Positions 23,379 to 35,361 of a stretch of DNA of 64,000 nucleotides are shown here, piece by piece (the stretch's first letter is position 1; every line of letters begins with the position of its first letter). Source of the DNA: Symsagittifera roscoffensis (taxonomy: Eukaryota; Xenacoelomorpha; Acoela; Convolutidae). The position numbers and the translations under genes were made by a program. The notes under the pieces were generated by a model. That model was not told the origin of the DNA and did no database searches. It saw nothing but the letters and a program-made list of their open reading frames with translations. The stretch is taken from NCBI RefSeq assembly GCF_963678635.1, contig NC_087062.1, forward strand, positions 28,916,833 to 28,980,832. Reading direction: 5' to 3'.

Positions 23379-25100
23379 ACCCGTTTCTTCGTGCTTTAAA
23401 ACATTAATTTTCATTAAAGCTTTTATAACGTTTAAAGTTTTGTGAAGTTTACCTAAAATTTTGTATACTGAGCAGTAAACTTTGTTTAATATTACTAAAA
23501 AATTAGATTACGAATATTATCATACAAATATACTACAATGAATAGCGGTTCTGTATGACACCCAAAGGGATATGCCAAAGTGCATGAACACGGATTTAAT
23601 TCTTAACTGAGATCGAAAACAGTCAAGTACGCTAACAATTTTGGACCATACTCAAAATCAAATAAAGATAGAGGTATCGGAACCCAATGGCTCAGACAAA
23701 AAAGTTTTTCGACTTCAACATATTTGCAAAAAAACTGCAAAAAACCAGGAGTTTAAAACATTACAGTTTTACGAGTCTATAATAATTTCATTTTCAGGCG
23801 GTTCTATTAACTGAAAATTCAGTATTAAACTGAAGGGAATGTAAAATTACCCTATATACAATAATGAGAATTAATAAAGTGAAACCTTTGATTAAAGAAC
23901 TAGCCAATGTAAAATTGTATCGACTTATTTCTGCGAAGTTAATTGGCACCATCGGATTCCTCTTAGGGCCCAAGTAGGGACCGATGACATTAATTATTAT
24001 CTTTGTAGTTTTCAAGTTACAAAATGCAAACTAGAAGAAATTCATCAAAAAGGGAAATATCACCTCCTTTCTTCTCAACACATTGAGTAACGTTCTCATC
24101 AATATTCTTTATCATAAAATGGGCGAACAACGTTTTTCGACCCGACCCGCCGCAGATTAATGCCAGCATTTGTTGGTGGCTTCATGTAGCCTTTTTAAAA
24201 TTATGGTACCATTTTCTTTCAACAAAGCAAATGCTTGTTGGTGGCTGTATGCAGCCTTTGAGAATCTTATGATTCGCTCCTCACAATTTGGCCAAAATAT
24301 CAATTCGGTAGTTAAAAATCCACAACATGCAGGCATTTAAACCCTTAAAAACAACAAATTTTCAGAAGCAACTGAAAATTGGACTGCATCATCATTAAGT
24401 TTGTTTACGTTAAATTTTTGCATCATAAAGTTCAGGACGACTTTTTTGTACTAAAGATGGGAAAATGGATTGATGCAGGAGATTAAAACCGAAGAAGAAT
24501 TATCACACTTATCTTATCAAATATTATACCGTTTGCAATTAGTCTTCAACTTTCCTTACCTTTGACATTTCATTTTTTTAAATTCTTTAATCAAATCTTT
24601 TCCATATTTTGTCAGATAATGAAACAAAGATTCCTGGTTGTGACAAAAGTGCTGTCAAATGAAGAATTATATTTGTTTATACCTGCCTTACGACTTTTAC
24701 AATTTTCTATTCGTTAATATTTGCATCTAGTAAACCCTAACCCAAGTTTATAGCTGTATAATTTGTTAAGGACCCCATGGTAAGCCTGTGGGTGACCCCA
24801 GGTGGACATACATTTAAGATTAGGGGTTAATTAATGCCCAAATTTCCATTTTTGCTTTCACTACATAAGTTTACTATCTGAGCTTAACTCAGTGTTGTAA
24901 AGTGCTTTATGCCTGTGGTTAATAAACACCATGATCGTCTTTCTTCATTTTTTTTCCCTGGTGGGTTTGAGTGAAACCACAAAATTATATTTTCCACCCT
25001 TTATATGTACAATTTTACACTTTTATAAATGTTCTTCATTATTCAAATTTGATTATAAGCCTTAGTATCCGGATGTAATTCGGGATTTTGAATCTTTGGT
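23379..25100. other. Non-coding interior of the element
   Basis: No reverse transcriptase, RNase H or integrase motif is readable on either strand. A small imperfect repeat is visible at about 24170-24265, where TTGTTGGTGGCT then TGTAGCCTTT recurs as TTGTTGGTGGCT then TGCAGCCTTT. I infer that the rest of pol was deleted and this is either replacement DNA or 3' non-coding sequence. Confidence 0.5.
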
Positions 25101-25112
25101 CATTTTATATTG

Positions 25113-25821
25113 ATGTTTAGCAAAATGGAATATGACCCAATTTTAAACTGGAACTGCAGAAATGCAGACCCAGCACCAGAGGAGTTTAAAAGAAAGCTGC
25201 CTCTCAGGAAGAAACAACGAAAACCTGTAGCAGTACAATCTTTGTCAATGGACGACGGGTTAAATGAGAACCCTCGGAATTTTCCCAGTTTGACTCAAAG
25301 ATTGGAACTGCAGAAGTGCAGACAAGTCAAATTGGATACGGAAAATCCGAAAATTATAACTCAATAAAGTACTCAATAAAGCAAAATTATAACAGATGGA
25401 AACTGCCATCGTTTATTGAAGTTGTCAACTCAACGACAATGGAAAAGGCGATGATGCCTATCGATTTCATAACCCAGCAAAAAGTGATTATAAAGAACAA
25501 AACCAACTTCTGGAAATTAAAGAAGAGAGAGGAACTCGGCTACATCCTCAAGGCAGGAGGCACGCAAGTCACCATCCCGTTTGAGTGGATAACTGCATTT
25601 CCGAACCATGTAAAAAACAAACAGGAAGAACAAAACGACATTCAAGAACTTACGGACGGAATGAGCAGACTCCGAATCAAGAACAAAATCAAAAAGAAAA
25701 AATCGTGAAGTTGCAACAAAAACTCGAGGCTTCACAGAGGAAGATAGCGATCCTCAGATCATACAACGTAGAGCTAGAAGCCGGAAGGAAGCTCTTGATA
25801 AAACCTAACCTATCTTTATAA
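25113..25821 (+). CDS. Overlapping frames before the 3' LTR, unrecognised
   Basis: Three plus-strand frames overlap: 25113-25367, 25316-25708 and 25585-25821. The first starts ATG (or ATG at 25125) and is basic. The second contains KLPSFIEVVNSTTMEKAMMP and KREELGYILKAGGTQVTIPF and ends in a lysine-rich tail. The third has a heptad-like stretch, KIVKLQQKLEASQRKIAILR, suggesting a coiled coil. Base composition is less AT-rich than the surroundings and the peptides look selected. They may be one gene with two frameshifts, or overlapping frames. The position just upstream of the polypurine tract fits an extra third ORF of the retrotransposon. I recognise no family. Confidence 0.45.
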
Positions 25822-25928
25822 CTTTTTCATTTGATGTTCTTTTTAAATTTTATAACTATAGTATTTAACCATTAAAGTGTTTAAATTTTCACCATGGTAA
25901 CTGTAAGAATCGAACAGTTTAATTTTCT

Positions 25929-25943
25929 AAAAAAAAGGGTGAG
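25929..25943 (+). promoter_or_regulatory. Polypurine tract
   Basis: AAAAAAAAGGGTGAG directly abuts the right terminal repeat. A purine run at this place primes plus-strand DNA synthesis in LTR retrotransposons. Confidence 0.65.
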
Positions 25944-25944
25944 T

Positions 25945-26331
25945 TATAGTATTGAGAAATACTACACAGACAAAAGACCATGGTCTTAATTGTTTATTTA
26001 ACGACCCAATTCTAAATTGGAGCGTGCCATTTAAATTAAAGCCTCTTTTCACTAATTCAGATATTGACTGACTTACTCTTATTAGGACTATAAAATCTTG
26101 TTTTGAAAATCCACTCCTTTTTAAATACTTGTCCAATTTTTCTCATTTTTTCATGCTCAATATTTTAAAAGGGCGGCGATTATTAATACGTCCCTTTTAA
26201 CTTAACTTGAAACAAACTGGATAAATATTTAGCAGTCTTGTCGGCTGCACTGAAATTCTCCTTGCTTTGATTAAGCAGAGGTGCACCTGCAATATGATGC
26301 ATCAGAGAGAGTAATAAGACAAACTGAAGGC
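25945..26331 (+). repeat. Right terminal direct repeat (putative 3' LTR)
   Basis: 387 bp copy of 17539-17925, with TATAGTATTGAG in place of TGTAGTAATGAG at the start. After GAAGGC (26331) the flanking sequence has no counterpart at the left end. If the LTR is really longer, the left copy is truncated. Confidence 0.65.
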
Positions 26332-27734
26332 TGCGGTTTTTATCAAAGGGGACTAATAAGTTGAAGATATTTGATTTGAAAAAATCAAATAAAAACTAGT
26401 TGAAAATTCCCTTATTAGAAAGGGAGAACAAAGGAGCAGGTGAAACCTGAATAATTAAGGATTGAATCAGCCGCCGGTTTATGCTTAAAATTAAACTAGT
26501 CTTTTTTCACAAATAAAATAGAGAATAAATTCTCATTTCAAGTTCGATAAAATTATAAATCGAGATACTCGAGATAACCCCATCTGAGGAAGTCTGGACT
26601 ACAAGTACCCAAAGGACTACGGCAAGACAAAACTGACAACCAAACCAGAAGTGCCAAGTGGACAACATCAAGGGCAACCCAAGAAAAACTACTCAGTCAT
26701 CGACCTTAGTAAGAAGATAAAATATTGATGAACAAAATAAGATTAACTCAACCTCCCCTCATAGGTATGTTTCTCTAAGCTGTTCGATTCGCTTATATAA
26801 TCTAATTACCCAGTGCCTTGTAATTAACCAACTAATTAATTCATACCTTTTCTAACTATTGTTTCTAGTCTACTTTTTGTCAAGACAATTTGACGATTGA
26901 AGGTGAGACTTATAACTTAGGATAAAATTACTAAGCATTGAACCAGCAATGAGCGCTTAGTAAAACTGGTGCGACCGCAGCAGGGAACTACTCCTTAAGA
27001 AATTCCTTTTCCAACAAACTCGAAACAGCTTTTAAAATTCAAAAAATATATATTATTATTAGGAACTGTTGTGAGTATTTGTCAGATTAGTTTCCAATCT
27101 CAAAAAGCCAGAGACAATGGGTATCTTTCGATAGAAACACAATTTCATTGTCTTCTACTTGACAGATATTCCTAGTAGGGTTCTTGCGAAAGCATCCCCT
27201 GCGCTAGCAGTCGCCCACGATATTCTTCCATCTCGAGGTCTATTAGACGGCTTTCTAACTGACATTAGCTCATGAACTCAACTATTATCTATTATTATAT
27301 TAATATATAAAATTTCTGAAAGATTCGTTCTCTGCCTAAGTCCGCTAGTAAGATATACCCGTTTTGTCCAATAATCCGCTAAATTTTTGCCGAAACTTCA
27401 GTTTAAAGTTATCATCACTGAAATTAACGAAATTCTGTATTAAACTAAAGTGCTCAAAAACTTATTAAATATCTTCAATTATTTTTTCGAGGGGGTTAAG
27501 TGGTCATATGTGCGATATAAGAGTACCCTAAATTGTATGATAAATTGAATTCTTCATCACATTATCTCAAACCTTCCACGCTTGTTGCTATTTATTCTAA
27601 TCCTTCATCATTTCTCGAGGCTTATCCTCATTTTTTTTTAAACTAATTTTAATTCTATCCACCTTAACATAACTTAAACCTAAATCAACCATCAGTAAAA
27701 CTACCAATTACTGAAACTAAGGAAGAAAATAACA
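26332..27734. other. Non-coding, possible LTR continuation
   Basis: No protein gene. This may be the remainder of the right LTR or flanking DNA. Parts of 27050-27535 resemble 40560-40890, for example CATGAACTCAACTATTATCT against CATGAACTTAACAACCTATT, and both end with TAAGAGTACCCT, so an older repeat is shared by both places. Confidence 0.4.
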
Positions 27735-27935
27735 AAAACCACGAAGGCGGATTTTCAAGAGACCCTGTTTTTGCGAAATTTTCTGCACCGCCCAAAATAA
27801 GAGACACTATTCGGCGAAAATTTAAAACAAAAAAAAAACAGACCAAAAAAGGCGTTTTTAGGCACTTTTTGAAAATTTTTGCCAAAAAAAATCTCGTTTT
27901 CTCAGCGCGGGCAAATTTTTAGGGTCCGCGGAACC
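27735..27935 (-). mobile_element. Internal fragment of the hAT-type MITE family
   Basis: Reverse-complement match to the interior of the copy at 16923-17353, for example CCAAAAAAGGCGTTTTTAGG and TTTTTAGGGTCCGCGG against their counterparts. Neither terminus is present, so this is a decayed piece in opposite orientation. Confidence 0.6.
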
Positions 27936-28437
27936 TTTTTGTCTCGTCAGAGCACTTACCTTTTAACGTTTTTTGATAAATGTCTCTAAAAATGTTCTGC
28001 CTTCTGAATAGTTACTCTCAACGACCCTTCATGCATTTTTGAACAATCCCAACTCAAATTCTTATCTTCTTTATCATTTCCTTACCTGTCCTTTTGATGT
28101 TTTTTGTACGCACGGTTGTTTTTCTTTTTTGTTTTCCGTGATTCCCGGTGAAGACTTTTTGAGAATATCCTTTTTTAAAATGATATTTGTCTTACTTATG
28201 AGTTTTACCGCCGACTCAGCTACGACTGGAACTCTGATAGAGCTACACAGTATATCCTATCCAATAAAGATCTCGACACACTATTGAAAAAGATATTTCA
28301 AATCCGATCGTTTTTCGCAAAGTTTTGGGAGTTCGAACTGGACTAAATTATGCGCGCTTTAAAGATTTTATTCATGATCCTTGAAAGCGTAACGCGATTC
28401 TTTTATAAAGGGCGAATTATCGCACACTACAAAATCA

Positions 28438-28849
28438 ATCAAAACTGAATTGAGGATAGCGATTAAATTGATTTCGTATGGCTTGAATTTTCACACATGA
28501 ACTTTGATATTGTCCAAAATTAATAGCTATTCAATGTTTTTTTTTCTCAAAAACTGATTTATCTGGCTTAAGGGGCCGTCGGAACCTTCATAGCTGTGCC
28601 CGAATATACGAGCAGTCTTGTTGTTCGGAGGCCGTAACAGGGCCATCTTGTTACGGCCTCCGAACAACAAGACTGCCCCTATATTCGGGTACAGCTATGA
28701 AGGTTCCGACCGCACCTTAAGCCAGATAAATCAGTTTTTGAGAAAAAAAATATTGAATAGCTATTAATTTTGGACAATATCAAAATTCATGTGTGAAAAT
28801 TCAAGCCATACGAAATCAATTTAATCGCTATCCTCAATTCAGTTTTGAT
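28438..28849. repeat. 412 bp near-perfect palindrome
   Basis: Left arm 28438-28639 and right arm 28649-28849 are reverse complements with few mismatches, around a 9 base loop. The arms start ATCAAAACTGAATTGAGG. Near the centre each arm carries GTCGGAACCTTCATAGCTG and CGAGCAGTCTTG, which resemble the 5' end of family A in reverse, so the palindrome incorporates two family A ends facing each other. Single strands or transcripts could fold into a long hairpin. Confidence 0.95.
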
Positions 28850-29864
28850 GTACAAAACGGAGAGGAGAAGTAAAGAGGACCCAGTTTTCTGTTATTCCTA
28901 CTTTTCGGTGCTGGCCTTGAGGACCATTGTGGGGCTGCTTTTTCGGTACGCGTTATCTGTTACTTATTTGATAAGAGGCAGGCAAATTGACAGTAGTTTA
29001 GCTCTTAAAAGCTTGGTTTTAATGTTTTAATTGTTCATTTTAGAGATCGCAAGCTGACAGTTAAGGAAAAGGAGGATATCTCAACAACGTTGGATATCCT
29101 GCAAAAGTGATAATTTGAGCTGTCAAACGTCTCTAAACGGGTCGAGTTTGTGTAAGTTACTTTGATTTAGTTCCTTCATTTTTTAAACTCCAATTCTAGC
29201 TTTTGAAACGTCGAATTGATTAACAAAAAAGTTATAAACATTCTTGTAATATACCAATGTGTTTAACAAAAAAAATTTCAAGATTTGTCAGTGGGTGCCG
29301 CTGATAACGGTTGATCCTATGTCTCTAAATTCCGCTTTGTTATTTCGAGCAGCAAAAAAGTTTACTGTCAGAAAAAACAAGTCGTGGAGTCCAATGAAAA
29401 ACTTAATTATTTTCCGTGGAATCCAGTAAAAAAATAAAACAGTCAAAAACCAAGTCAACAATGTCATACATGAATTTTACTGCTTCAAAAATCAAACTGG
29501 TAGCCACGTTAACTGAAAAACAATAACAATTTAAAAAGAACTCGAGCGTTGAAGTTGCCATGTAATTCAGAAATATATCGAATATCTTCCTTTTTTTAGC
29601 AAGTAAAACATTTTTTGGGAACAGTTTTCCTAACTGCTGAATTGATTGTACCATTTGCGTATTCAGTTATTTTATGCACTAATAGTAAGAAAATTCGCAA
29701 ATTAGTTAAACGGAAAAGCGAAAACTGACAAAAAATATGGGGGGCAGTTGTTTTCACTGCTGAATTGCTTGTCTCAAACCCGCAAATAGTAATTTACGAA
29801 CATGTTCACGTTCCTGTGTATAATCAAAAAAATAATCATATAATGTTATTTTTCTTGTTATTTA
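28850..29864. other. AT-rich DNA, no gene supported
   Basis: One kilobase without a recognisable gene or repeat. GTGGAATCCAG near 29415 resembles the motif that is arrayed at 62130-63410, but a single occurrence carries little weight. Confidence 0.45.
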
Positions 29865-30250
29865 GACGACTAAAATGGCACTCCCGTACCGATCATCCGT
29901 ACCAAACTTGACCAATGAATCAAGTGCTATCAGAGGTTAGGTGACTCTCTTTTTCCCCCGTCGCCTTCGGGAAACCCTCAAACTGATGAGGCTTGAGCAA
30001 AGTTTGAAAATAGTTTGCAGGAGGCCACATGTTCCCTATTTTTGCAACAGGCCATGAGGGACACCCTATTTGCCGGTGAGAGCGACAGCGGGACAGCCAT
30101 CGCTTCGGGAAGAAATCTCGGCTGCTGCATTTTCAAGAGTAGGTTCAATGCGGCCCAGCCCAGCCGGCTGACAGCCCAGCCGACACTTCGAAGCTCTGTT
30201 TGGGATGTGTCACCCAAGAAGAGCAAAAAGTACAGATTGGCTAGCTGGTT
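29865..30250. other. GC-rich island with open frames on both strands
   Basis: Base composition is clearly richer in G+C than the surroundings. On the plus strand, an ATG frame (MALPYRSSVPNLTNESSAIR) from about 29875 ends near a donor-like AGAG-GTTAGG. TTTGCAG at 30020 could be an acceptor for a downstream frame reading EATCSLFLQQAMRDTLFAGE and on to LRSSVWDVSPKKSK. The phases of these two do not join cleanly. The minus strand is open over much of the same span. It could be an exon, a processed insert or an unknown repeat. Confidence 0.35.
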
Positions 30251-30555
30251 GAAACTACAATTTCAAAATATTCATTTTACTAACTTTTCATTTATATCAT
30301 AATATTATACACAATGTTCTCATATTTTATATTAATTAATTATGATTTTTTAATTTCAATTAGCCCGCAAACAAGTTCGAAAATGGTTTACTTTTAGAAA
30401 CTTGGTGTAAAAACGTACAAAAAATGCAGTTCGATTTGGTTGAAAACAAAAACAGCTAGGCTACTATCTAGTCTAAGTATATAAAAGCAGTAAAAAAGAA
30501 CACAAGGTGAGTCAATCCAGCGGGTTAGCTTTTAACTTTTTTGATGAATTAACAA

Positions 30556-30699
30556 ATGGGCCTTTGGGGTGCGGAGCAAACTATTGAGGGTGCATCTGAA
30601 TCCTCGGGTGGAGGAGACGATGGTATGGTGTATTCGGAAGCATATCGGCAAGTGGCAGCGATTGTATGGGCCAGATCCGAACCTTCTACCTCCACTTAA
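30556..30699 (+). CDS. Small GC-rich ORF, 47 codons, unrecognised
   Basis: ATG to TAA frame beginning MGLWGAEQTIEGASESSGGG and containing DDGMVYSEAYRQVAAIVWAR. The composition is unlike the AT-rich background, with Gly, Ser, Glu and Ala prominent, and it lies 300 bp from the GC-rich island upstream. No domain is recognised. The 3' part overlaps a minus-strand GGTTCGGATCTGG that resembles a tRNA B box, so it could equally be part of a SINE. Confidence 0.25.
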   Translation: MGLWGAEQTIEGASESSGGGDDGMVYSEAYRQVAAIVWARSEPSTST

Positions 30700-30925
30700 A
30701 AATCGTTTTATATTCGGGTCATTTGGTTAAGCAACTGTGTTAATCCCATTGCGCACAGGTTAGTACTTTTAGTAGAAAATTTAATTGTGCTTACTCAAAC
30801 TCATTTTCGCTTTAGATAATCCCGCTTCTGCTGCAGCCTGTCTTAACTGCAGCTTTGTTTGTTTTTTTCATCTTTTCAGCCAGTTGAGCTGAAATGATTA
30901 GGAAGAAAAACACATCGATTGTTAA

Positions 30926-30998
30926 GACCATTTGGTCAAGTGGTTATATGTCAGGGCCATAAAAATGGAGGTAGATGGTTCGAATGCTCTTCTAACCA
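30926..30998 (+). repeat. tRNA-like sequence, possible SINE head
   Basis: TTGGTCAAGTGGTTA (A-box-like) is followed 36 bp later by GGTTCGAATGC (B-box-like). The intervening sequence does not fold into a convincing anticodon arm by eye. I take it as a decayed tRNA-derived SINE head rather than a working tRNA. Confidence 0.35.
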
Positions 30999-31000
30999 AG

Positions 31001-33630
31001 AAGAGTTTTCTCTTTCGCTCTAGAAAACACATCCTTATCAGCGTTAAATTAGTGCTGATAATACTATGTTTCTATAGTTTTAATATTTTCATCATGTTTT
31101 TTAAATAGTTAAAATTCAACAAAGTTTTATCACTCATTTCGAATTTTTTTCTCTTTTATTTGTTCAGAATTGGTATCAACTTAGGGACATTTCTTTAAAT
31201 ATTCATAGGTTTTTTCTCTGGTCATTGGACTCTGCATAAATATTTTTGACATGATAGTTTTTGTTGCTGGCTTAAATAAATAGAAAATACAATCTCTCTC
31301 AGCATTTAAGAAAATTGTCCTAATTGCTGAGGGGGAAGCGCTCCGTCTCAGCAAATTTCACAATTGTCTAAATTGCTTAGGGGGGCGGACCAGATGATGA
31401 AAAATGGGAATGACACATGATGAAACGGTTAAAAATGTGCTTGTAGAATACTGACAAAAAGAGCAAAATGATTGCAGAATCCTATGACAAAGAGTGAAAT
31501 CAAGCGAATTTTCACTTAATTCACTCCAACTGCAATAAAGCAGTTGTCTGCGGAGTTCAAAACAAACCAATTCGTAGCAATTGTCTCTCAAGTCCGCCTT
31601 GTCACTGGATTCCAAAATTTTACTTGCTAGAAACATTTGCCTTTCGATTCCATTAAACTTCCGACTTCAAAAACTTTTCAAAATGTTGCGGAATCTAATG
31701 CAATTTATGCAAAATCTAGGGACAATTATTGCGGAATCCAAACCGCTGCCAAAGTACACGAGCTTGGTGGCGTAATGCAGTTATTTTAAACCCAAACAGA
31801 ATTAAGTAATCAAAATACTGAACGAAACTACGAAAAGATCTAAGAAAAAAAATTAGTTCAGAACACTTAAAATTGACCGATTATGATATTAGCAGCTGGC
31901 ATAAAATTGGGTTTTCAAGGAGTGCCAGATCAAAACATTTTTGGAAAGAACACACTTTGTCTCGAATACGACACAGAAAAATTTTCATAACATCAAACTG
32001 TCTGCTAATTTTTTCAATTCTTTGCAAAAATATTTCACCAAATAAATTTTTTTTTTACTATTATTTTGTTTTTATCTACTATTAAACTTGCGAAATGTTT
32101 TTGAGACTCAGATAAAATTTTTAAACTGATTATTACACTTGCAAGAGCAAGTGTCTTGTAATCGGGTAGAACAGTTTCTCACCGAACACAACTTTTCTCA
32201 CAAGGGTTCAATTTGCTTTGTCATTTTACCGTAACTATGTTCCAGGTTCTTCGGTCTAGAGGTAAAGGGTAACGTAACGTCTTCGGCTTGTTTTTTATCA
32301 GTGTCTATGTAAATTAAACATTTTTTTTCCAGAAAACATTAATTTGTCGGACTTCTGTTTATCTGTTCCAGTTTTAGCGGCTTAGTTGCCACACCACGAA
32401 TTTATCTTGAGCTGTGAGCGAGTTTCCTTGAAGTTGCATTGAATTTTCAGAAAGGACTGAAATCTTTAAAACAGTTTTTTTTAAGTTGATGTTTTCCGGC
32501 CCAACTTGTGTCTGATCATGGATTGACTGTTTTGTTTTGCTTTTTACGTTTTTCTCATTGCTAAATTATTTGGCAAAGTGTCTGGTTTTTTCCTAGAATG
32601 AATTTCTCTTGAGACTTACGAAAATTTAACATTTGTTGAAGCTTGTTTTTTTTTTCAATTTTTTAAAATTTTTTATGTTTGTTGTATCGCAAGTGGTGCG
32701 ATACCTTTGTTCGCCTGTGTGATCTATCATTTATTAATTGTATTTTTCTAGCTTAGTGACAAAATTTACAAGTTTTTTTTATCTCATTAGCGGTGTAGTT
32801 TAGTTGCTTAACTTTCAATGTTTTTTATTGCTTTTTACATCTGACTTTTCAATTATTACTTTCCTTGATGTTTCTTTTTGCAGTCTGTATTCAAGCAACC
32901 TTAATAACGTTCACCAGCTTCTAGGAATGGTAAATGTGAGAGGGTGGTAAGCGGAGCGGGTGAAATCTTAAAATTTGTTGTGACAAATTAATGTTTAAGA
33001 AAATATCCCCGTAATAATTTATCATGAGTGCGTGGGTGGGTTGAACGTTGAATTACGGTTGATTTTGGGGTAGGGTTGATATTAACTGAAGTTTCTTGCT
33101 AACTGTTCAGACTTTCGAGAAAGATGATAGAATATTTGTGCTCAGGCTTTTTTTTCTCTCTTAAGACAATTTTTTTTAAACTAGTCCTTGTCAATGAATT
33201 TTCTTGAGTATTATCCCAAAAGTATGATTCTCGAGCTCAAATTCAAAATTTATGTCATCTGAAAAAAAAATGTGCAAAGTTTTGGGGTCTTCAAAATGGG
33301 AATAAGGCAAATTTGAGGCAATAAACGCGATATACTCCGCACTGCACTGTTAACGCATAATATGAGATTTAATTCGTCGCAGCATTCATTGCAAATTGGT
33401 TGAAGTAAGTTTTTTTTGTCATAATCGCTGAGTTATTACAATCTAAATTTATCACGTTGTACTTTCGTGAAATCACTTTTTTCAAAATTCATCTCTTTTT
33501 TGTTATGGTAAACATCATAGTTTTTTTTGGTGAGATGATAAAAAAAGTTATGAATGGAGTTCATCTTTTTTATGGCGAACTTTGTTCCATTGATCCTAAT
33601 AGATAGAGGTTGCTGCATATACCTTAAAAT
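31001..33630. other. AT-rich DNA with scattered short motifs
   Basis: No gene supported. At 31331-31355 TTGCTGAG and CTCAGCAA can pair around a short loop. Between 31440 and 31750 several GGATTCC and GCGGAAT words occur that resemble the arrays at 62130-63410. From 31800 to 33600 I see only AT-rich sequence. Confidence 0.45.
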
Positions 33631-33676
33631 GCAGTCGGAACTTTCAGGGCTTCGCCCTGATACGAACAGTCTTGTT
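33631..33676 (-). repeat. Family A 5'-end fragment
   Basis: Reverse complement of the first ~45 bp of family A: GCAGTCGGAAC, then the CAGGGC-TTC-GCCCTG hairpin, then ACAGTCTTGTT. The rest of the element is missing. Confidence 0.7.
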
Positions 33677-34260
33677 CCATTTTATCTCAAATATATACGA
33701 AGGCATATCAGAGTCATAGGTTCCGGTTTCCAGCTTCTCGCAAAATTTCTGCAAATGCAACCTTTTTTTTTGAAGTAGAAAAAGGAGAGAAAACTAATTG
33801 AACATGTTGGAATAATTCACTAGAAGATTTGCTTCCTCTTCCATGGAAAATTTATGATCACATTTTCGATAGTTTTTTGAAAACAATCGTTTATAATGAC
33901 AAAAAATGTTTTCTGTGTCTGAATTTTACATCCTTAATCGGTTTTAATGACAATATTTTTGACTAGTTATGTCCATCAAAGTTCGGTGCGCATGATTTCC
34001 ATTTTTTCGAGATTCACATGAATGAGTAGGTAATTTCATATGTTCGCTCTGATCTTATGTCTCTCGTTTATGTAAGAATTACAAAACAATTCTTCTAAAT
34101 CTTGACAAAATTTGATAACTGGCATGGGTTCAAGAAATAACATAGCATGTGTATTCACATGAACAAAAAAAATATGTAATATCAAGAAAAAAAATTTGGC
34201 GCAAGTTTTGGCTTGAAAGATTTGATAGAGCTATAATAATATGTCACTTCTAATAATAAT
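33677..34260. other. AT-rich DNA
   Basis: No feature supported between the family A fragment and the tandem family A copies. Confidence 0.5.
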
Positions 34261-34788
34261 ACAAGACTCCTCGTATCAAGGCGAAGCCCTGAATGTTCCG
34301 ACTGCTTTTTGAGGTTTATGGAGCAGTATTAACATAAAAAATTCAATGAAATAAAATAAAATGATTTTTTTTTCTAAAATTTGAATTTTTTTTTATGAAA
34401 TCATCCCCACACACGCCATATTAAGTACAAAAGAATAAATTTTGCTCAATGTAACTAATCAATTATGGCAAATAAGCTTCTTTCAACCAATTTGGAACGA
34501 TTTGTAAGACGGATTATGTCTACGCTTACGCGTTAGTAGCGCGAAAATTATCGCGTGTTAATTGGCTCAAATTGACCAGAGTGGCAATCTTTAAGCCCCT
34601 CTGACTTTACGAAAAACGATCACAGGTAAAAACTCTATTCAAATTTAAGCTCAAAACAACAATATCGTTTGATTGATGTAAAAAAATTTTGTCAAAAATG
34701 GCTAGTTAAAAATTCGAAATTTATCTGAAGAAAAAACCCACCCCGAGCACAAATATTCCGTTACTTTCGTATCGAAAGTCGGAACAAT
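34261..34788 (+). repeat. Family A element, tandem copy 2
   Basis: First of three head-to-tail copies. The 5' hairpin reads CAAGGC-GAA-GCCCTG, with one A-C mismatch. The middle hairpin is GCGCGA-AAATTA-TCGCGT and the 3' hairpin is ACTTTCG-TAT-CGAAAGT. It is followed by a short AATCTGAGTTAGAATAATAT spacer that recurs after the next copy. Confidence 0.85.
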
Positions 34789-34814
34789 AATCTGAGTTAG
34801 AATAATATGTAAAA

Positions 34815-35334
34815 ACAAGACTGCTCGTATCAGGGCAAAATTTTGATTGTTCCGACTACCTTTTAAGTTCTATGGAGCATTAAAAACATGAAAAATTCCA
34901 ATGTAAAAAAAAAAAAACTTCGAAAAAATTTGAATTTTTATGTAAAAAGGTCCACCCACACGTCATATTAAGTACAAAGTCATAGATTTTGCGCCTATTA
35001 AGAAATCAGTTGTGACATAAAAGCATCCTTGAATCAATTTGGAACAATTTCTAGGACGCAATAAATCTCGCTTACGTGTTAATAGCGCGAAATTTATCGC
35101 GCGTTGATTGTCACAAATTGGCCAAATTGGCAAAATTTAAACCCCAATAACTTTACAAAAAAAGATCACAAGAGAAATATCTTTTCCAATTTAAGCTCAA
35201 GACAACAATAGCTTTTGAATGATATAAAAAAATTTTGTTAAAAATGGCTAGTTAAAAAGTCGAAATTTGTCTGAATAAAAAAAAACACTCCGAGCACAAA
35301 TATTCCGTTACTTTCGCATCGAAAGTCGGATAAA
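34815..35334 (+). repeat. Family A element, tandem copy 3
   Basis: Second tandem copy. The 5' hairpin is decayed on one side (CAGGGC against ATTTTG), while the middle (GCGCGA-AATTTA-TCGCGC) and 3' hairpins are kept. The same ~27 bp spacer follows as after copy 2, so the repeating unit is about 550 bp including the spacer. Confidence 0.85.
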
Positions 35335-35361
35335 TAATCTGAGTTTGATAAATATGTAAAA

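Larger units (their letters stand above)
17539..26331 (+). mobile_element. Damaged Ty3/gypsy-like LTR retrotransposon
   Basis: Two 387 bp direct repeats (17539-17925 and 25945-26331) flank a plus-strand gag, a protease and the start of pol. A polypurine run (25929-25943) abuts the right repeat, as expected for a 3' LTR. Reverse transcriptase, RNase H and integrase are absent; 23379-25100 is non-coding. The leader carries a 1389 bp tandem duplication. Gag has one internal stop and the protease frame another. I infer one decayed element, but the exact LTR ends are uncertain because the two repeats diverge abruptly after GAAGGC and lack clear TG..CA ends there. Confidence 0.7.

Noticed and set aside
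29940-30020. Hammerhead-like CTGATGAG with nearby short stem
   Set aside because: The expected GAAAC core and closing stems are not in place: after GCTTGAGC comes AAAG.
30926-30998. Functional tRNA gene
   Set aside because: A- and B-box-like words exist but there is no clear anticodon arm or acceptor stem; kept only as a tRNA-like repeat.
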